From Minwuia sp. (lineage in GTDB: Bacteria > Pseudomonadota > Alphaproteobacteria > Minwuiales > Minwuiaceae), in contig JARGNO010000036.1 in assembly GCA_029213165.1 (NCBI GenBank), positions 1-40,767 on the forward strand: a stretch of DNA of 40,767 nt. Direction: 5' to 3'. The notes beneath the pieces were generated by a model. It was not told the origin of the DNA. It saw only the letters and a program-made list of their open reading frames with translations, and searched no databases. The position numbers and the translations under genes were made by a program. Positions 1-8,742 of this stretch are shown piece after piece; positions within the stretch are counted from its first letter, which is position 1, and each line of letters opens with the position of its first letter.

Positions 1-711
1 CGCCCAGGCGCCGCCGGCAATGATGCCGCACTGGTGTGCCGCATAGAACATCACTTTCGCGCCGACTTCGTCCGCGATCTTCCTGATTGCCCGCACCGGG
101 TGTTCGAACAGGTTCAGGCTGCTGCCCACCGTGATCAGTTTCGGACGTTCCCGCGCGGCCAGATCGGCCAGCGCGGTGACATCAATGGTGTATCCGTCCG
201 CATCGACCGGTGCCGGAACCGTGCGCAGGCCATAGAGACCGGCGCAGCCTGCCAGATGATGCGTGACGTGCCCGCCGATACCGGGCGGCGGGGCGATGAT
301 CGTGTCACCGGGCTTGCAGGTCGCCATGAAACCGAAAAGATTGGCGATCGCGCCGGACGGCACGCGGATCTCCGCGTGGGCGGCATCGAAGACTTCGTCG
401 CAGAGTGTGGCGCAGATGACCTCGATCTCCTCGATCGCTTCAAGCCCCATCTCGTACTTGTCGCCGGGATAGCCGAGGGAGGGGCGGGAACCGATACCCG
501 AGGCGAGCAGCGCCTCCGCCTTCGGGTTCATGACATTGGTGGCCGGGTTGAGGTTGAAACATTCCCGCTCGTGAATTTCGCGATTCCTGTCTGCCAGGGC
601 CGTGATCCGGTCCAGGACAGCCGCCGAGGTGGCATTCGCGGTTTCATCGGCAATCGACTGGACAAGGTCTTCGCTGTCCTCCGGCACCCAGGCCCGCCGC
701 GCGATGGTCAT
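1..711 (-). CDS. Serine hydroxymethyltransferase-like PLP protein (partial, C-terminus outside window)
   Basis: The first 237 residues are visible; the reading frame leaves the window at base 1. The fold matches the SHMT family (fold-type I PLP enzymes): LGYPGDKYE corresponds to the family's EGYPGKRYY, GGHVTHH to GGHLTHG with its PLP-stacking histidine, and AAHQCGIIAGG to MAHVAGLVAAG. Key positions differ from real GlyA. The serine of IASEN is alanine in NPATN, the Tyr and Glu of KYAEGYPG are Pro and Leu, and the aspartate that binds the PLP pyridine nitrogen (DMAH) is Tyr223 (FYAAH). It is therefore unlikely to be ordinary GlyA; its substrate is unknown. The ATG at 711 has GGAGAG five bases upstream. 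It follows rlmH by 46 bp on the same strand and may be the tail of that operon. The PLP lysine lies outside the window. Confidence 0.75.
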   Translation of the reverse strand, partial: MTIARRAWVPEDSEDLVQSIADETANATSAAVLDRITALADRNREIHERECFNLNPATNVMNPKAEALLASGIGSRPSLGYPGDKYEMGLEAIEEIEVICATLCDEVFDAAHAEIRVPSGAIANLFGFMATCKPGDTIIAPPPGIGGHVTHHLAGCAGLYGLRTVPAPVDADGYTIDVTALADLAARERPKLITVGSSLNLFEHPVRAIRKIADEVGAKVMFYAAHQCGIIAGGAWA

Positions 712-757
712 CCGTTCTCTCCATGCTGCCGTCGTGAAACCTGAGCCAGTCAGGGTC

Positions 758-1219
758 TCAGTCGCGATGATAGGGGTGGCCCGACAGGATCGTCTGTGCC
801 CGATAGAGCTGTTCGGCCAGCATGGCGCGGACCATCAGGTGCGGCCAGGTCAGGCGTCCAAGGCTGAGGGAAAGGCTGGTGGTGGCCCGCGTCGCGGCCT
901 CCAGGCCGTCCGCCCCCCCGATCAGGATGGCAATGTCCCGGCGACCGTCATCGGCCATGTCCTGCAGCCGGCCGGCAAAGCCCCGGCTGTCGAGCAGTTC
1001 GCCGCCTTCGTCCAGTGCGATGACGGCCTGGGCACCCGCTGAGCGTTCCCGCAGCATCTGGTTCTCGCGGGCATTGCGCTCCGCATCCGACCCGCCCTTG
1101 CGGGCCTCGATCTCCTGCAGGTCCAGCGGCCACGAAAGACGCCTTGCATAGGTGTCGAACAGGTCACGTTCCGGCCCGCGCCCGAAACGCCCGACGCTCA
1201 ACACCGTGACCTTCAGCAT
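758..1219 (-). CDS. rlmH: 23S rRNA (pseudouridine1915-N3)-methyltransferase RlmH
   Basis: A SPOUT-class methyltransferase that N3-methylates pseudouridine 1915 in helix 69 of 23S rRNA using S-adenosylmethionine. The 153-residue length is normal for the family. Visible hallmarks are the N-terminal LKVTVLSVGR strand, the LDEGG segment, the SAM-loop ILIGGADG and the C-terminal LTWPHLMVRAMLAEQLYRA followed by HPYHRD. A longer open frame reaches base 1396, but the conserved protein starts at the ATG at 1219, eight bases after the rsfS stop, so translation is probably coupled. The neighbours (RsfS, NadD, ProA, ProB, Obg) give the usual alphaproteobacterial order. Confidence 0.96.
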   Translation of the reverse strand: MLKVTVLSVGRFGRGPERDLFDTYARRLSWPLDLQEIEARKGGSDAERNARENQMLRERSAGAQAVIALDEGGELLDSRGFAGRLQDMADDGRRDIAILIGGADGLEAATRATTSLSLSLGRLTWPHLMVRAMLAEQLYRAQTILSGHPYHRD

Positions 1220-1226
1220 GGTGGAA

Positions 1227-1646
1227 TCAGGACGCCGCCGGTTCTCCGGCGGCCCCCAGGTCCACCGCCCACATCTTCTCCAGATTATAGAATTCCCGCA
1301 CTTCCGGCCGGAAGACGTGAACGATGATATCGCCCGCATCGACCAGCACCCAGTCGCAGGTCGGCATGCCCTCCACTTTCGGTCGCCCGTGGCCACCCGC
1401 CTTCAGCTTCTCGACAATGTGGTCTGCGATTGCGGCGACGTGCCGTGAGGATCGACCCGATGCAACAAGCATGTAGTCGGCGATCTCGGTCTTGCCCTGC
1501 AGATCGATGCGAACGATCCGCTCGGCCTGGTCGTCATCCAGTGACGTTTCAATCAGATCCAGCAAGTTCCTGTCCGGTCCCTTTTTGCCAGTGACGATAT
1601 CCATTCTCCTGATTCGCGGGCCTTGCACCAGCCCGTTGTCTTTCAT
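1227..1646 (-). CDS. rsfS: Possible separately initiated RsfS (internal start)
   Basis: An in-frame ATG at 1646, just after the conserved NadD end (LSATAIR), would give a 139-residue RsfS of normal length. A weak purine stretch (GACGGAACG) precedes it. A second ATG at 1604 would give 125 residues, but its AGGAG is only one base away, too close to work well. The sequence does not decide between internal initiation and a fused product. The RsfS core itself is certain from VDAGDIIVHVF and EFYNLEKMW. Confidence 0.5.
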   Translation of the reverse strand: MKDNGLVQGPRIRRMDIVTGKKGPDRNLLDLIETSLDDDQAERIVRIDLQGKTEIADYMLVASGRSSRHVAAIADHIVEKLKAGGHGRPKVEGMPTCDWVLVDAGDIIVHVFRPEVREFYNLEKMWAVDLGAAGEPAAS

Positions 1647-2222
1647 CGTTCCGTCGCGAATTGCTGTGGCGGACAATGCGTTCCGGCGCATTCGGATGAA
1701 GGTGAGCGCCGGCGGTGTCCTCCGCCAGAGGTCGCGCGCCCGGTGCTGCGGCAGCATCGCGCGGCGGTATCGGGTCGCCGCCTGCCCCGACAGGGCGTTG
1801 TGAGAATAGGGCGCGCGGTCGAGCACGGCAACGGGAACGCTTTCTACCAGATCCGGCCAGCGTGCCCAGCGTGGCAATTGCGCCAGATTGTCAGCGCCCA
1901 TCAGCCAGACGAAGTGATGCGCGGGGAACCGCCGCTGCAGGGTGCGGACCGTATCACGTGTGAAACGCGTCCCGAGGTGGCTTTCGATGTCGGTCACGCG
2001 AATGCGTGGATGTGCGGACACTGCAATGGCCCCGTTCACGCGTGACGCCAGCGGTGCCATGCCGTCATCGCTCTTCAGGGGATTCTGCGGCGAGACCAGC
2101 CACCAGACCTCGTCCAGCCCCAGCCGTTTCAAGGCTGTCAGGCTGATATGTCGATGGCCGTCATGGGCCGGATTGAAGGATCCCCCCAGCAGACCGATCC
2201 GCAGACCCCGGACGCGTCTCAT
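1227..2222 (-). CDS. nadD-rsfS: Nicotinate-nucleotide adenylyltransferase (NadD) continuous with ribosomal silencing factor RsfS
   Basis: One uninterrupted 331-codon frame carries two normally separate proteins. Residues 1-192 are NadD, which adenylates nicotinate mononucleotide in NAD synthesis. It shows the nucleotidyltransferase loop GGSFNPAHDGH, VSPQNPLK, the WLMGADNLAQLPRW motif and the closing LSATAIR. The rest is RsfS, which binds L14 and blocks subunit joining: LLDLIETSLDDDQAE, KTEIADYMLVASG, CDWVLVDAGDIIVHVF and REFYNLEKMW. No stop lies between them; reading the junction base by base gives ATAIRDGTMKDNG. The ATG at 2222 lies 4 bp after the proA stop and has no clear ribosome site, so coupling to proA is likely. 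Either a true fusion is made, or RsfS is also started internally (separate entry); a sequencing error that removed a stop is the third option. Confidence 0.85.
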   Translation of the reverse strand: MRRVRGLRIGLLGGSFNPAHDGHRHISLTALKRLGLDEVWWLVSPQNPLKSDDGMAPLASRVNGAIAVSAHPRIRVTDIESHLGTRFTRDTVRTLQRRFPAHHFVWLMGADNLAQLPRWARWPDLVESVPVAVLDRAPYSHNALSGQAATRYRRAMLPQHRARDLWRRTPPALTFIRMRRNALSATAIRDGTMKDNGLVQGPRIRRMDIVTGKKGPDRNLLDLIETSLDDDQAERIVRIDLQGKTEIADYMLVASGRSSRHVAAIADHIVEKLKAGGHGRPKVEGMPTCDWVLVDAGDIIVHVFRPEVREFYNLEKMWAVDLGAAGEPAAS

Positions 2223-2226
2223 GCCA

Positions 2227-3516
2227 TCACGGACGCGCCTGTCCGGAACCATGGACCAGGTACTTGAAGCTGCAGAGCTGTTCCACGCCCACGGGGCCGC
2301 GGGCGTGCATCTTGCCGGTGGCGATGCCGATCTCCGCCCCCATGCCGAATTCCCCGCCATCGGCGAACTGGGTGGAGGCATTGTGCATCACGATGGCTGA
2401 ATTGACTTCCGCCATGAACCTGGCCGCCGCCGCCGCATCGTCTGTGATGATGCTGTCGGTGTGCTCCGACCCGTGATCGCGGATATGCGCGATGGCCTGG
2501 TCGAGACCGTCCACGATCCGCGCGGAAATGGTGGGGCCAAGCCACTCGGTGTCCCAGTCCGCGTCCGCTGCCCCCTGCACGCGGGGGTCTAGTGCCTGCG
2601 TTTCCGCATCCCCCTTCACGGCACAACCGGCGGCGAACAGGTCTTCCAGAATGGGTTTCATCAGGGTCGGTGCGGCGGCACGGTCAACCAGCAGGGTCTC
2701 CGCCGCGCCGCAGATGGAGGTCCGGCGCATCTTGGCGTTGACTGCGATCTCCCGTGCCATGGCCGGATCGGCGGCGGCATGGACATAGACCGTGCAGCGG
2801 CCCTCCAGATGGGCGAAGACCGGCATCCGCGCCTCTTCCTGCACCCGCGCGATCAGTGACTTGCCGCCCCGGGGCACGATGACGTCGATCAGCCCGGCGC
2901 TGCGCAGCATCAGGCCGACGGCTTCCCGGTCGGTGGTCGGAATCAACTGGATCGCGGCCTCCGGCAGTCCGGCGGATTTCAGGCCCTGAACCATGGCGGC
3001 GTGCAGGGCACGGTTGGTATTGATCGCCTCCCGCCCGCCGCGCAGGATCACGGCATTGCCGGCCTTCAGACACAGGCCGCCCGCATCGCAGGTGACATTG
3101 GGACGGCTCTCGTAGATCACACCGACGACGCCCAGGGGAGTGCGTACCCTCTGGATACGCAGGCCGTTGGGGCGGGTCCATTCGGCGATGGTGCTGCCGA
3201 CAGGATCTTCCAGCGCGGCGATGTCCTCCAGCCCCTTGGCCACGGCTTCCAGCCGGTCATTGTCCAGCCGGGCACGGTCGATCTGGGGGGCGGCGAGGCC
3301 TGCCGCCTCCGCCGTTGCGACATCCCGCGCGTTGGCCTGCAGAATGGCTTCGGCGTCAGTGCGGATTGCCGCAGAGGCAGCGCGCAGGGCGTTGTTCTTC
3401 TGGTCAGCGGTCGCCGTGGCCAGAGCTTGTGCGGCGGACCGCGCGGCCAGGCCCATCTGTTCGATCAATGCCGGCAGGTCCCGGGCGTCCCCAAATTCGG
3501 CTTCAACGACACTCAT
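2227..3516 (-). CDS. proA: Gamma-glutamyl phosphate reductase ProA
   Basis: Second step of proline synthesis: NADPH-dependent reduction of gamma-glutamyl phosphate to glutamate semialdehyde. The 429 residues match the usual 415-430. Hallmarks are [18 protein letters not shown], the GGREA loop, PRGGKSLI and the catalytic cysteine region [13 protein letters not shown]. The ATG at 3516 overlaps the proB stop (ATGA), showing translational coupling to the kinase that makes its unstable substrate. The stop lies 4 bp before the nadD start. Confidence 0.97.
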   Translation of the reverse strand: MSVVEAEFGDARDLPALIEQMGLAARSAAQALATATADQKNNALRAASAAIRTDAEAILQANARDVATAEAAGLAAPQIDRARLDNDRLEAVAKGLEDIAALEDPVGSTIAEWTRPNGLRIQRVRTPLGVVGVIYESRPNVTCDAGGLCLKAGNAVILRGGREAINTNRALHAAMVQGLKSAGLPEAAIQLIPTTDREAVGLMLRSAGLIDVIVPRGGKSLIARVQEEARMPVFAHLEGRCTVYVHAAADPAMAREIAVNAKMRRTSICGAAETLLVDRAAAPTLMKPILEDLFAAGCAVKGDAETQALDPRVQGAADADWDTEWLGPTISARIVDGLDQAIAHIRDHGSEHTDSIITDDAAAAARFMAEVNSAIVMHNASTQFADGGEFGMGAEIGIATGKMHARGPVGVEQLCSFKYLVHGSGQARP

Positions 3517-4679
3517 GTTGCTGCGTCCTCCTTCACGGGCGCGTGCTGCGTCTCCAGCACAAGATCATCGCGATGGATCATCTCATCACGACCACGGTAA
3601 CCGAGCAGTTTCTCGATATCACGGCTGTTGTGCCCCGCGATGCGGCGCGCGTTCTCGGCGGAATAGGCGGACAGCCCGCGCCCGAGCGTGTTTCCGGCAG
3701 CATCGGTCACCCAGACCGCATCGCCCCGGTCGAACTCTCCCTTGACTGTCCGGACACCGGCGGGCAGCAAGCTGCGTCCGGCCTTGAGCGCACGGGCGGC
3801 ACCATCGTCCACCACCAGCGATCCCGCGGGCTTCAGCGCGCTGGCGATCCATTGCTTGCGTGCGGTACGCGGTGTCGCGGCAGCGGTGAACCAGGTGCAG
3901 GCACCACCATCGGCCAGGTGCTGCAGCGGATGCTGCACGCGACCGTCACAGATCGCCATGTTGCAGCCTGCGGCCATGGCGATCTCTGCCGCCTGCAGCT
4001 TGGTGGACATGCCACCGACACCCAGGCCACTGCGGCTCTCACCCGCCAGCGCCATGATGCTGTCGTCAAGCTGCCTGACCTCCGGGATCAGGGTGGCGTC
4101 AGGGTCAACCGTGGGATCTGCGGTGAAAAGTCCGGCGACATCGGAGAACAGCACCAGACAGTCGGCGGAGATCATCTGCGCCACCCGTGCGGCCAGCCGG
4201 TCGTTGTCGCCGTAGCGGATCTCCCGCGTGGCCACCGTGTCATTCTCGTTGATCACGGGCACTGCGCCCATGTGGAACAGGGTTTCCAGCGTTGACCGGG
4301 CATTGAGATACTGCCGCCGGTTTTCCGTCGCGCCAAAGGTCACGAGGATCTGGCCACAGGTGAGACCATGCGCCTCCAGCACTTCCTGCCAGGCGCGGGC
4401 CAGCTGGATCTGGCCGATGGCGGCGGCGGCCTGGCTTTCCTCCAGCTTTGGACGCGCGCGGCGCATCCCCACCTGGTGACGGCCCAGCGCAATGGAGCCG
4501 GAGGAGACGATGGCCACATCCTGTCCCCGTTGCCGCGCCGCAGCGATATCGGTGGCGAGTGCGCGCAACCAGTCTTCACGAACCCGACCGGTGGCCGGAT
4601 TGACAAGCAGGGATGAGCCGATCTTGATCACCAGGCGACGGGCACCGAGCAGTCGATTGTCTTTCTTCAGGGCTGCCAC
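3513..4679 (-). CDS. proB: Glutamate 5-kinase ProB with C-terminal PUA domain
   Basis: First, feedback-controlled step of proline synthesis (ATP-dependent phosphorylation of glutamate). The amino-acid-kinase domain shows [42 protein letters not shown] and [11 protein letters not shown]. The last ~80 residues form a PUA domain ([15 protein letters not shown] ... [13 protein letters not shown]). At 388 residues it has the long two-domain form. The start is a GTG at 4679, inside the 3' end of obgE, with a strong GGAGG seven bases upstream; the frames overlap by 13 bp. The proA overlap follows at the other end. Confidence 0.97.
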   Translation of the reverse strand: MAALKKDNRLLGARRLVIKIGSSLLVNPATGRVREDWLRALATDIAAARQRGQDVAIVSSGSIALGRHQVGMRRARPKLEESQAAAAIGQIQLARAWQEVLEAHGLTCGQILVTFGATENRRQYLNARSTLETLFHMGAVPVINENDTVATREIRYGDNDRLAARVAQMISADCLVLFSDVAGLFTADPTVDPDATLIPEVRQLDDSIMALAGESRSGLGVGGMSTKLQAAEIAMAAGCNMAICDGRVQHPLQHLADGGACTWFTAAATPRTARKQWIASALKPAGSLVVDDGAARALKAGRSLLPAGVRTVKGEFDRGDAVWVTDAAGNTLGRGLSAYSAENARRIAGHNSRDIEKLLGYRGRDEMIHRDDLVLETQHAPVKEDAAT

Positions 4680-5704
4680 GGCTGAACCTCCGACGGTTGT
4701 GGAGCCTCCGCCGCCTTGTCACGGTCGATCGCCCGGCGCAGGCCGCGCAAGGCGTCCTCGATGCCCAGCCCGGCAACGCCGGACAGCAGAAGGGGATCGC
4801 AGCCGGCAGCTTCCGCCAGTGCCGCGCGCCGCTCCGCGATCAGTTCCTCGTTCAGGGAATCGCACTTGTTCAGGGCGACGATCTCGGTCTTGTCGATCAG
4901 ACCGCCACCATAGGCTTCCAGCTCCGCGCGAACGGTATGATAGGCCTCCGCCACATCTTCCTGCGTGCCATCGATCAGATGCAGCAGCACGCGGCAGCGT
5001 TCCACGTGACCCAGGAAACGCGTGCCCAGGCCGATGCCTTCATGCGCGCCCTCGATCAGACCGGGAATGTCGGCGATGACAAAGCTGGTATCGTCGGAGA
5101 TCACCACGCCCAGATTGGGATGCAGGGTGGTGAAGGGATAGTCGGCGATCTTCGGCGTGGCCTTGCTGACGGCAGCAAGGAAGGTCGACTTTCCGGCGTT
5201 GGGCAGACCGACCAGACCGGCGTCCGCAATCAGCTTCAGACGCAGGACAACCGCCGACTCTGCGCCGGGGCGGCCCGTGTCGGCGCGGCGCGGTGCGCGA
5301 TTGGTGGAGGATTTGTAGTGCGCGTTGCCGAAGCCACCGTCGCCGCCATGCAGCAGCACGATGCGCTGGCCAACCTCTGTCAGGTCGGCGAGCAGGACAT
5401 CGCCTTCCTCGTCAAACACTTGGGTGCCGACCGGAACCTTCAGGATGGAATCCGCACCATCCGCGCCCGTGCGGTTGCTGCCCTCGCCCGGGCGTCCGTT
5501 CTGGGCCTTGAAATGTTGCTGGAAGCGGAAGTCGATGAGCGTGTTGAGGCCTTCGACCGCAATCACGATGACATCACCACCACGCCCGCCATCGCCGCCG
5601 TTCGGGCCGCCATATTCGATGAACTTCTCGCGCCGGAACGAAAGACAGCCATGGCCGCCGTTGCCGGACTTGATGAAGACCCGTGCCTGATCCTGGAATT
5701 TCAT
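4667..5704 (-). CDS. obgE: Obg/CgtA ribosome-associated GTPase
   Basis: A P-loop GTPase bound to the 50S subunit, needed for ribosome assembly and growth control. Residues 1-158 form the glycine-rich Obg fold ([12 protein letters not shown]). The G domain follows: P-loop GLPNAGKST (166-174), [11 protein letters not shown] switch [13 protein letters not shown] (212-223, G3), NKCD (279-282, G4) and SGV (G5). At 345 residues it is the short form with only a small acidic/proline-rich tail. The ATG at 5704 has a GGAG-type site. Downstream of rpmA by 72 bp, as in most bacteria. Confidence 0.97.
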   Translation of the reverse strand: MKFQDQARVFIKSGNGGHGCLSFRREKFIEYGGPNGGDGGRGGDVIVIAVEGLNTLIDFRFQQHFKAQNGRPGEGSNRTGADGADSILKVPVGTQVFDEEGDVLLADLTEVGQRIVLLHGGDGGFGNAHYKSSTNRAPRRADTGRPGAESAVVLRLKLIADAGLVGLPNAGKSTFLAAVSKATPKIADYPFTTLHPNLGVVISDDTSFVIADIPGLIEGAHEGIGLGTRFLGHVERCRVLLHLIDGTQEDVAEAYHTVRAELEAYGGGLIDKTEIVALNKCDSLNEELIAERRAALAEAAGCDPLLLSGVAGLGIEDALRGLRRAIDRDKAAEAPQPSEVQPWQP

Positions 5705-5776
5705 TTGCCGCTCCGCCTGACTGGGAACGGTCTGGCGGGCGCCTGTGTCACCCGCCTGTCCATTCTGGGGCGGGCC

Positions 5777-6046
5777 TTACTCTGCAGCTTCCGCCGACGG
5801 GACCACGACATTGATCGTGTTCCGCCGTCCGCCAGCGATGAAGAGCACTTCGCCCTCCGCCTTTGCGAACAGGGTATGGTCCTTGCCCATGCCGACATTC
5901 TCGCCGGGATACCACTTTGTGCCGCGCTGGCGCAGCAGGATGTTGCCGGGGATCACGTGCTCCCCGCCGTACTTCTTCACACCAAGCCGACGACCGGCTG
6001 AGTCGCGACCGTTGCGGGATGAGCCGCCTGCCTTCTTATGTGCCAT
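5777..6046 (-). CDS. rpmA: 50S ribosomal protein L27
   Basis: L27 reaches towards the peptidyl transferase centre. The 89-residue protein begins [16 protein letters not shown], the conserved flexible arm, followed by [22 protein letters not shown] and [10 protein letters not shown]. It has no cleavable Firmicutes-type N-terminal extension. The ATG has GGAGA eight bases upstream. It lies 58 bp after rplU. Confidence 0.98.
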   Translation of the reverse strand: MAHKKAGGSSRNGRDSAGRRLGVKKYGGEHVIPGNILLRQRGTKWYPGENVGMGKDHTLFAKAEGEVLFIAGGRRNTINVVVPSAEAAE

Positions 6047-6104
6047 ACCGGAAGTCTCCGCTGCTGCGCTGGTTCAATGCCGGGCCGCTGGTGGCCCGGG
6101 GGCC

Positions 6105-6419
6105 TCAGCCCGCTTCGATGCCCGTCACACGGACAACCGTCAGATACTGGCGGTGGCCGTTGCGGCGGCGATAGTTGTGCCGACGCTTCTTCTTGAAGAT
6201 GATGATCTTGTCACCACGGGTCTGGTCAACGACTTCCGCCTTGACGGACGCGCCATCGACGACCGGCGCACCGATCTTCATGTCTGCGCCATCGCCAACG
6301 GCGAGGACTTCGTCGAATGAAATGGCGTCGCCCGGTGCGCCTTCGAGCTTCTCGAGCTCGAGCACATCGCCCTCGGCAACGCGATACTGTTTTCCGCCGG
6401 TCTTGATGACTGCGTGCAT
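6105..6419 (-). CDS. rplU: 50S ribosomal protein L21
   Basis: A 23S rRNA-binding large-subunit protein of 104 residues, starting [18 protein letters not shown] and containing KIGAPVVDG, the basic signature [21 protein letters not shown] and a VRVTGI end. It is the first gene of the minus-strand operon running towards base 1. The promoter should therefore lie in 6420-6550, the gap to the thioesterase gene, but no convincing -35/-10 pair can be named there and the ribosome site is weak. Confidence 0.98.
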   Translation of the reverse strand: MHAVIKTGGKQYRVAEGDVLELEKLEGAPGDAISFDEVLAVGDGADMKIGAPVVDGASVKAEVVDQTRGDKIIIFKKKRRHNYRRRNGHRQYLTVVRVTGIEAG

Positions 6420-6550
6420 GACTTTGTATCCGGTCTTCTCAAGCGTGACACCGGATCAGCCTGTCCCTGGAAGGGCGCCGGTCCGGCAAACGATAATCTG
6501 GACGCGTCAGGGCCGCCCGTGGAACTTCCCCGGGACGCGAGCGGCGCTTA

Positions 6551-7015
6551 TTAGCCCCCGCCCCCTGCCGTGTCAACCGCTGCGGCGAGATCCTGATGCA
6601 ATGCAGCGCGGAATTCCGCAGGCGGCGACATGCTCTTTCCGTCCTTTGCGTAGACCAGAACTGTACGCGCGGTTGCCACGCATGTCTCGCCGACAAAAAG
6701 TCCCGTGACCACAGTCCATGATGTATTGCCTACGGCAACCGTCCGGGTGCCGGTCACGACAGTGGACGGAAAGTGCAACTCGTGCAGGTAGTCGACCTCC
6801 AGCCGGGCGACCACCCAGTACTGGATCGCGTCTGATCCGGGTTCCAGCGTTTCGATCAGCGATACCCGTCCGACCTCGATGAACTGCGGCAGCACGGTGT
6901 TGTTCACGTGTCCAAGCTTGTCGGTATCGCTGAAGCGGACCGTGCTGGTCACGCGATGGGGGTAAGTCGCGAGGTCGCGCAGCCTGGCGCGATCCGACGT
7001 GGCATCAGTTTTCAT
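6551..7015 (-). CDS. 4HBT-family acyl-CoA thioesterase
   Basis: A 154-residue hotdog-fold protein of the 4-hydroxybenzoyl-CoA thioesterase/YbgC type. The family signature is RFSDTDKLGHVNNTVLPQFIEVGR, in which the aspartate of the DTDxxGHVNN motif is the usual catalytic residue. It probably hydrolyses acyl-CoA in the cytoplasm; the acyl chain cannot be inferred. It ends in a glycine run (AGGGG). The ATG at 7015 overlaps the stop of the upstream cyclase gene (ATGA), so the two are translated together. Third gene of the pfkB-cyclase-thioesterase unit. Confidence 0.85.
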   Translation of the reverse strand: MKTDATSDRARLRDLATYPHRVTSTVRFSDTDKLGHVNNTVLPQFIEVGRVSLIETLEPGSDAIQYWVVARLEVDYLHELHFPSTVVTGTRTVAVGNTSWTVVTGLFVGETCVATARTVLVYAKDGKSMSPPAEFRAALHQDLAAAVDTAGGGG

Positions 7016-8712
7016 TTCTTCTTTCCATCGCTGCTTGTCGGGCCAGGTATCGGCGGCAGGGCGCGGGCATCGTTGAGTACATGGGCCTGCACGGTACGTG
7101 CATTCCCCCGGATGCTGACCGGGCGGGAAGGGGAGATGCCCATGTCCAGCCCGGCAGCGGTCGCAACCGCTTCGGAGAAGATCAACTGGCTGCCATGCTC
7201 CTTGTTCGCATCCTCCAGCCGGCTCGCCACATTCACCGGGGCACCGATGGCGGTGACGGACATGACATTGCGGTAGCCCATCTCACCGACGACGACATCC
7301 CCGATCTCGATACCGATACCGATGCGCAGTGGCTGGCCCAGTTCGGCGCGCAGGGTCTCGTTCATCTCCTCCAGCGCCACGGACATGGCGCGGGCTGCGG
7401 ACAGGGCTTGCCGCGCGCCATCCTCCGGCGTGCTGCCCACGCCGAACAGGGCCATGACGCCATCGCCGATGAACTTGTCAAGGATGCCGCCGTTCTTCTC
7501 CACGGCCTCCCCCATGTAGCGGAAGTACTGGTTGATCAGGAACACCACATCATAGGGCAGCTTCTGGCGAGAGAATTCGGTGAAGCCGCGAATGTCCGCA
7601 AACAGGATGGCAATGCATTCCTCCGCCCCGCGTGCGGCGCCGCCACCACTGGTATAGGGCGCATGGGATGGGGCCGGCGCGGGCAGCAGCGGATAGACCC
7701 TGACGTCGCCGGTCGGGCGCAACTGGCAGGCCAGCCGAACACCGGGGGCAGCGGACAGGCGACGCAGCACGCGCGCCTCGATCTCCTCCGGCTCCGGGCA
7801 GTTCTCGAGCCCCTCGAGCACCTTCACCCGACAGGTGGAGCAACGCCCGCGTCCGCCGCAGATGCTGGCGTGGGAGACACCCGCACGACGGCTGGTTTCC
7901 AGCACCGTGACGCCGGGCAGCACGGTCGCCTTCTCACCCTCCGGATAGCGGATGGTGATGCGCTTGCGCTGGCGCTCCACCAGCAGATGCACGCCCCGCA
8001 CGGCACCGATCAGCACGACCGCGCCAATCATCCCGTTCCAGGCGATGTCGCGGGTCTCGTAGACCCACGCGGCGGCATCCGCGGGCAGTTGGGTGTTCAG
8101 CATGTAGGCACTGCGCCAGACGGGGTCATCCCAGAGGGTCACGACTTCCTGCCCGCCATTGACGAAACCGACCAGCGACAGGATCACGGTCAGAAGGGCG
8201 GCGGTGTAGAGGCTCGGAATGCAGGGCTGATACCATTTCTTCAGCCGCAGCCAGAGGTGAATGCCGGTGCAGCCATGCGTCCAGGCCAAGATGGCAACAA
8301 TCGCCTGCTGCAGCCCCTGCAGGGGGTCGAGATGCCACAAGGCCATCAGGACCCATGCATAGGTGTCGTCCAGACCATAGACCTCATGCAGGCCACGGTT
8401 TGCCAGCAGATGCAGGGCCAGCAGCGGGGGCAGCGCGAAACCGGTGACGATCTGCACGATCTCGCCGATGGAGATGCCTTCCCAGATGCGCCGCCGATAG
8501 ACAGCGACGACGGCAAGCAGCATGTGCGCCACCGTCGCACCGATGACGACGACCGTGCCGATGGTCGAGCGCCAGAGGAACAGGAATACCTCCCGCCCCA
8601 TTTCCATGGCGGGCAGGGAGATGATGCCCAGGGCATGGTTCAGCAGGTGCGTGGCGACGAACGCGAACAGGATCAGCCCGGAAATCAGTCTGATCCTGCC
8701 GATGGTTTCCAT
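7012..8712 (-). CDS. Redox-type class III adenylate cyclase: SdhC-like membrane anchor, 2Fe-2S ferredoxin and cyclase domains
   Basis: A 566-residue three-part protein. Residues 1-245 contain about six hydrophobic helices with many histidines in or near them (H22, H26, H63, H101, H109, H146, H152), resembling the heme-b anchor of succinate:quinone oxidoreductases. Residues 250-345 are a ferredoxin-like domain with C285-x5-C291-x2-C294 and C329, the 2Fe-2S pattern. Residues 365-545 are a class III cyclase: FADIRGFTEF (metal D373), DKFIGDGVMALFG (K413, metal D417), VTAIG (T487) and NVASRLE (N494, R498). Lysine plus threonine at the base-reading sites favours ATP. A quinone-responsive cyclase with a diheme-b anchor (CyaC) is known from Sinorhizobium meliloti; this looks like the same type. 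Inference: cAMP output follows respiratory redox state. Confidence 0.9.
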   Translation of the reverse strand: METIGRIRLISGLILFAFVATHLLNHALGIISLPAMEMGREVFLFLWRSTIGTVVVIGATVAHMLLAVVAVYRRRIWEGISIGEIVQIVTGFALPPLLALHLLANRGLHEVYGLDDTYAWVLMALWHLDPLQGLQQAIVAILAWTHGCTGIHLWLRLKKWYQPCIPSLYTAALLTVILSLVGFVNGGQEVVTLWDDPVWRSAYMLNTQLPADAAAWVYETRDIAWNGMIGAVVLIGAVRGVHLLVERQRKRITIRYPEGEKATVLPGVTVLETSRRAGVSHASICGGRGRCSTCRVKVLEGLENCPEPEEIEARVLRRLSAAPGVRLACQLRPTGDVRVYPLLPAPAPSHAPYTSGGGAARGAEECIAILFADIRGFTEFSRQKLPYDVVFLINQYFRYMGEAVEKNGGILDKFIGDGVMALFGVGSTPEDGARQALSAARAMSVALEEMNETLRAELGQPLRIGIGIEIGDVVVGEMGYRNVMSVTAIGAPVNVASRLEDANKEHGSQLIFSEAVATAAGLDMGISPSRPVSIRGNARTVQAHVLNDARALPPIPGPTSSDGKKK

Positions 8713-8742
8713 GCCTGTTCTACTGTCCGGTCAGCGCTTCTG

